NCBI GenBank assembly: GCA_044361535.1
Contig: JBIKIQ010000003.1
Span: forward strand, 1 to 64,000
Source of the DNA: UBA952 sp044361535
GTDB lineage: Bacteria > Bacteroidota > Bacteroidia > Flavobacteriales_D > Crocinitomicaceae
Reading direction: 5' to 3'
DNA: 64,000 nt
Part shown: one piece after another, positions 61,274 to 64,000 of the stretch
Numbering within the stretch: the stretch's first letter is position 1
How the letters are laid out: each line of letters begins with the position of its first letter
Notes under the pieces: generated by a model
The model's database searches: none
What the model saw: only the letters and a program-made list of their open reading frames with translations
Told to the model about the DNA's origin: nothing
Translations under genes and position numbers: made by a program

Positions 61274-62356
61274 TTACGAGTTAAATTTCTGCCCGTCCTT
61301 TAGGACAATGTAACTTCTATTGAATAACTTCACTAAAACGATATTGCCATGAATGGAATATTCCGAATCTTTCTGTAGCGTAATTTCCTCTACTTTTCCA
61401 TTCACTAACGCGCTTACTCCCCCAGCAATATTACGAAATGCAAAAACTCCATTTTTCAGCAAATAATCTTTAGGTATGTAATTGCAAACTTCTTGCTTTT
61501 CGCCTTGAAAAAAGGAAAAAACGTAGTTGTTTTCACCCCAAATAACCATATCGTCTTGAACCTCCCAAAAGCTAGGGCTAAAATTCGTTAACTCTGTTTT
61601 TTCGCCATCTTTATAATGCCAAAGGTTGCCATTCAAATCTTCGAAAATAATAAACCCTCGACCCGCAACATATTTTCTCATGTATTGACTTTCAACATCG
61701 TAAAAGTTACCGTTTTCAAATAATGCAAATGAACGTTGGGTAGGATCATTAAAACAGAGAATGTCGCATCCGGCCTTAAAATCAATCTCCCCATTCCAAA
61801 CACCTAAATCATAAATTTGACCCCGGTGAAACACTTTGTAAAACCCTCCATTATCTTTAAAAGCAACAATGTTATCACCGATGGTAGTTGGCATGTATAA
61901 ACTCCCAGCAACGGTATATAAAACGTAGGTTTGCTTGTTGTAATATACATTTACTGAATTGTAGCGCGTATCTTCGTAAACAATTATACTGTCCTTCACA
62001 ACATAATCACGCACGAAATACGTTAGAGTTCTAAGTTTTCCCGCATCCCACATGTTCAAAGTTGTTCCAACATTGTAAGCCAATAAATGGTCAGAAATAG
62101 AAAACTTTATGTTCAAATTTGTAATGTCTTTTCGTTCTTTGCCATTAAAAATTCTTAGGTTTTCGCGATTATCGATATACGCCACGAATTCATCTCCTGC
62201 TTGGTAACTCAAAATAGGTTGAAATTCGATTGTCTGAAAGTTGTCCTTTTCAAACACTCGTAAATAGTTATTAAAATCAACAAAAGGTACAACAGGTTGA
62301 GCGCAGAAAAGAAGCGGAAATAGAAGAGCCAGGAAAGAAAAGGCTGTTTTGTTCAT
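61274..62356 (-). CDS. Secreted WD/propeller-like protein, unknown
   Basis: A 360-residue protein when started at the ATG at 62356, which gives a signal peptide (MNKTAFSFLALLFPLLFCAQ). The extension to 62530 runs into the DUF3817 gene and is not used. The body has repeats of the form GDEFVAYIDNRENLRIFNGKERKD, VYEDTRYNSVNVYYNKQTY, DNGGFYKVFHRGQIYDLGVWNGE and FEDLNGNLWHYKDGEKTELTNFSPS, suggesting a small beta-propeller. No T9SS sorting domain is present. Function is unknown. Confidence 0.7.
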   Translation of the reverse strand: MNKTAFSFLALLFPLLFCAQPVVPFVDFNNYLRVFEKDNFQTIEFQPILSYQAGDEFVAYIDNRENLRIFNGKERKDITNLNIKFSISDHLLAYNVGTTLNMWDAGKLRTLTYFVRDYVVKDSIIVYEDTRYNSVNVYYNKQTYVLYTVAGSLYMPTTIGDNIVAFKDNGGFYKVFHRGQIYDLGVWNGEIDFKAGCDILCFNDPTQRSFALFENGNFYDVESQYMRKYVAGRGFIIFEDLNGNLWHYKDGEKTELTNFSPSFWEVQDDMVIWGENNYVFSFFQGEKQEVCNYIPKDYLLKNGVFAFRNIAGGVSALVNGKVEEITLQKDSEYSIHGNIVLVKLFNRSYIVLKDGQKFNS

Positions 62357-62454
62357 TACTACCAAATTAATTATATAAAACGTTTTAAAGCTCGAAATAG
62401 TGTTTATAATCTTATTTTTCAGTGTCATTAGGCAACAAATGAAATGAATAACAA

Positions 62455-62742
62455 CTATTGATCCGTTTTTTTCAAGTATTTGGCGTCTATCCAAAAAGTC
62501 CCAAATGGAAACAACGAAGCGATGCAGCAAATAAAGATTTTTACCAATGAATATTTCTGTTGAAACCCCACAAGAAAAACGTAAATAATGTATAATATAA
62601 AAAAAACGCCGTGAATCATTCCCACGTAATAGTTGGGTTCCATTATTTTATAGATGTATTTCAAAGGCATTGTAACTCCAAGCGCTATATATGTGAATCC
62701 TTCAATCCACGCCAGTATTCTTAATTGAGTTAATAAATTCAT
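62455..62742 (-). CDS. DUF3817 family membrane protein
   Basis: A 95-residue integral membrane protein with three hydrophobic segments: LRILAWIEGFTYIALGVTMPLKYI, YVGMIHGVFFILYIIYVFLVGF, and IFICCIASLFPFGTFWIDAKYLK. The WIEGFTYIaLG and MiHGvfFilYi blocks and the FPFGTFWIDAKYL end are the signature of DUF3817. Function is unknown. It starts 9 nt after the HD-domain gene ends and is probably in the same transcript. Confidence 0.85.
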   Translation of the reverse strand: MNLLTQLRILAWIEGFTYIALGVTMPLKYIYKIMEPNYYVGMIHGVFFILYIIYVFLVGFQQKYSLVKIFICCIASLFPFGTFWIDAKYLKKTDQ

Positions 62743-62751
62743 TTCTGATTC

Positions 62752-63990
62752 TTAAATGGGATAACAAATAAAAAACTTCTCAACCGGCTGAGCCAATGCA
62801 GAGATATTCAAATTATCAGAGGCTTTGGATAAATCCATGATTTCTCCACTTTTCATCATCAAATTAATATTTTGTTTATTTTCATTATAGGCCTTGTTGC
62901 TAAGAACATCCGTGTAAACAAAATAGTGAACCTCGTCGTCCGTTAATTTGAAACTTGACTTAACAATTTCTTTTTCCAGTGCCACACGATCCTCACTGTA
63001 GGGTTCTCGTGAAATCTCAATTTTGAACAAGTTTCGATTTACTATTCCCGAAGCAAGCAATGATAGTACTCGGTCGCTGCAGTGCTGCCAAATTTTCAAC
63101 GCACCTAAAATATCGTAATCATCTAGCAAGGCAAAATTTTTGAGCACTTCAGCATTGTTTTCAAATTCTTTCTCTGTAATATGGCTTTGCAAAAAAAACA
63201 AAAGTGCAGGGCTACCAAATAATTCATCTCCTCGCATAATCAATTCTTTTGCCCTTCGTAAAGCATGTATCAACATGAATTCGGCGGATACAACTGTTTT
63301 ATGCAAATAGACTTGCCAATACATCAGTCGCCGAGACACAATGAACTTTTCAATGGAATAAATTCCTTTTTCTTCCATGACTAAATTCCCTTCATGAACC
63401 GTTAACATGTCAATTAATCGATCGCTTCCAATGATTCCTTCCGATACGCCCGAATAAAAGCTATCTCTATTTAAATAATCCAATCGATCCATGTCTAACT
63501 GACTAGAAACGAGTTGGTGTAAAAATGGTTTTGAATACGTATTTTTAAAAATCAACAATGCCCTTTCTAAATCTTCTCCAAACCCCTTCGCTAATTCTTG
63601 AATAAAATAGCCTGAAATCTTTTCGTGACTTACGTTGTTTACAATGTCGTATTCCAAGGCATGACTGAATGGGCCATGTCCAATATCGTGTAATAATATT
63701 GCCAATAGAACGGCGCGTTCTTCTTCTTTGGTAATTTCAAACCCTTTTTTACGAATAGTTTCTACGGCCAAACTCATTAGATGTGTAGCACCAACGACAT
63801 GATGAAAACGGGTGTGTAATGCACCTGGATAAACCAGATGACTCAAACCAAGTTGCATGATTCTCCTTAGACGTTGCATGTAAGGATGTTCTATGACATC
63901 AAAAAGAATTTCATCAGGAATTGTAATAAATCCGTATACTGGATCGTTAAAAATTTTCTTTTTATTATTTCGATTGAGGTTTGGTCGCAA
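62752..63990 (-). CDS. HD-domain phosphohydrolase (dGTPase-like), possibly 5' partial
   Basis: At least 412 residues. The metal-dependent HD domain is visible as MQRLRRIMQLGLSHLVYPGALHTRFHHVVGATHLM, LLHDIGHGPFSHALEY and SSQLDMDRLDYLNRDSFYSG. The C-terminal half is helical. It belongs to the HD superfamily close to dGTP triphosphohydrolases and YdhJ/SAMHD1-like proteins, which act on (d)NTPs; the substrate is not known here. Only a TTG at 63990 is available as a start before the window edge, so the true start could lie upstream; the N-terminus KKIFNDPVYGFITIPDE looks complete in its conserved part. Confidence 0.88.
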   Translation of the reverse strand: MRPNLNRNNKKKIFNDPVYGFITIPDEILFDVIEHPYMQRLRRIMQLGLSHLVYPGALHTRFHHVVGATHLMSLAVETIRKKGFEITKEEERAVLLAILLHDIGHGPFSHALEYDIVNNVSHEKISGYFIQELAKGFGEDLERALLIFKNTYSKPFLHQLVSSQLDMDRLDYLNRDSFYSGVSEGIIGSDRLIDMLTVHEGNLVMEEKGIYSIEKFIVSRRLMYWQVYLHKTVVSAEFMLIHALRRAKELIMRGDELFGSPALLFFLQSHITEKEFENNAEVLKNFALLDDYDILGALKIWQHCSDRVLSLLASGIVNRNLFKIEISREPYSEDRVALEKEIVKSSFKLTDDEVHYFVYTDVLSNKAYNENKQNINLMMKSGEIMDLSKASDNLNISALAQPVEKFFICYPI

Positions 63991-64000
63991 AACACTAATT

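Overview
The window is about 64 kb of AT-rich chromosome from a member of the Bacteroidota, most likely a Flavobacteriales/Crocinitomicaceae-like (Fluviicola-type) bacterium. Four things support this. Many secreted proteins end in type IX secretion (T9SS) C-terminal sorting domains. A PorZ homologue is present. IspG is the long Bacteroidota form of about 630 residues. The intergenic regions repeatedly carry the TAnnTTTG '-7' promoter element used by this phylum, a few with a TTTG/TTG box 17-19 nt upstream. Species-level placement is not possible from the sequence alone. No rRNA, CRISPR array, transposase, integrase or clear prophage was seen. The only RNA gene recognised is tRNA-Val(UAC).

Layout. 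1-1.05 kb: three tandem single-stranded-DNA-binding (SSB) paralogues ending at a perfect hairpin terminator. 1.1-9.3 kb: a secreted SprB-repeat protein, porZ, and a three-gene glycosyltransferase run (two GT-C-like membrane proteins and a GtrB/DPM1-like GT2). 9.3-17.5 kb: a housekeeping block comprising yceD-rpmF-plsX-fabH-accB-accC (fatty-acid initiation and biotin carboxylation), then pdxA, pepA and mutY. 17.6-23.9 kb: HU, a GT2 glycosyltransferase, a small Cys-rich membrane protein, ispG, a FISUMP-domain protein, an M1 aminopeptidase and xseB. 23.9-29.4 kb: thiolase, lipoprotein, outer-membrane barrel and T9SS propeller protein in tightly coupled order. 29.5-32 kb: an ABC-2 exporter whose third gene is a LolA-like periplasmic protein. 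32-36 kb: a YkuE-like phosphoesterase, a catalytically dead DEAD-box half-domain and several small lipoproteins or stress-type domains.

36-43.7 kb holds the most striking operon: a lamin-tail-domain secreted protein, a TonB-dependent receptor, a T9SS-secreted endonuclease I, and a 5'-nucleotidase split into two genes in inverted domain order. Together these look like a locus for degrading extracellular DNA, dephosphorylating the nucleotides and importing the products. 43.9-50.9 kb: a DPP-IV-like S9 peptidase, tRNA-Val followed by a duplicated tRNA 3' end plus terminator, a TlpA-like thioredoxin, and three T9SS cargo genes including a secreted cyanophycinase. 50.9-64 kb: a GT4 glycosyltransferase, two YwqK/MORN-variant proteins, PepD dipeptidase with an alpha/beta hydrolase, a sensor histidine kinase, SixA, a LysE exporter, and an HD-domain phosphohydrolase at the right edge.

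The gene content suggests a heterotroph that lives on polymers. Secreted T9SS enzymes (nuclease, cyanophycinase), periplasmic enzymes (5'-nucleotidase, M1 and S9 peptidases) and cytoplasmic peptidases (PepA, PepD) would together recover N, P and carbon from DNA, cyanophycin and protein. Promoter positions suggest that several housekeeping genes have very short or absent 5' leaders.
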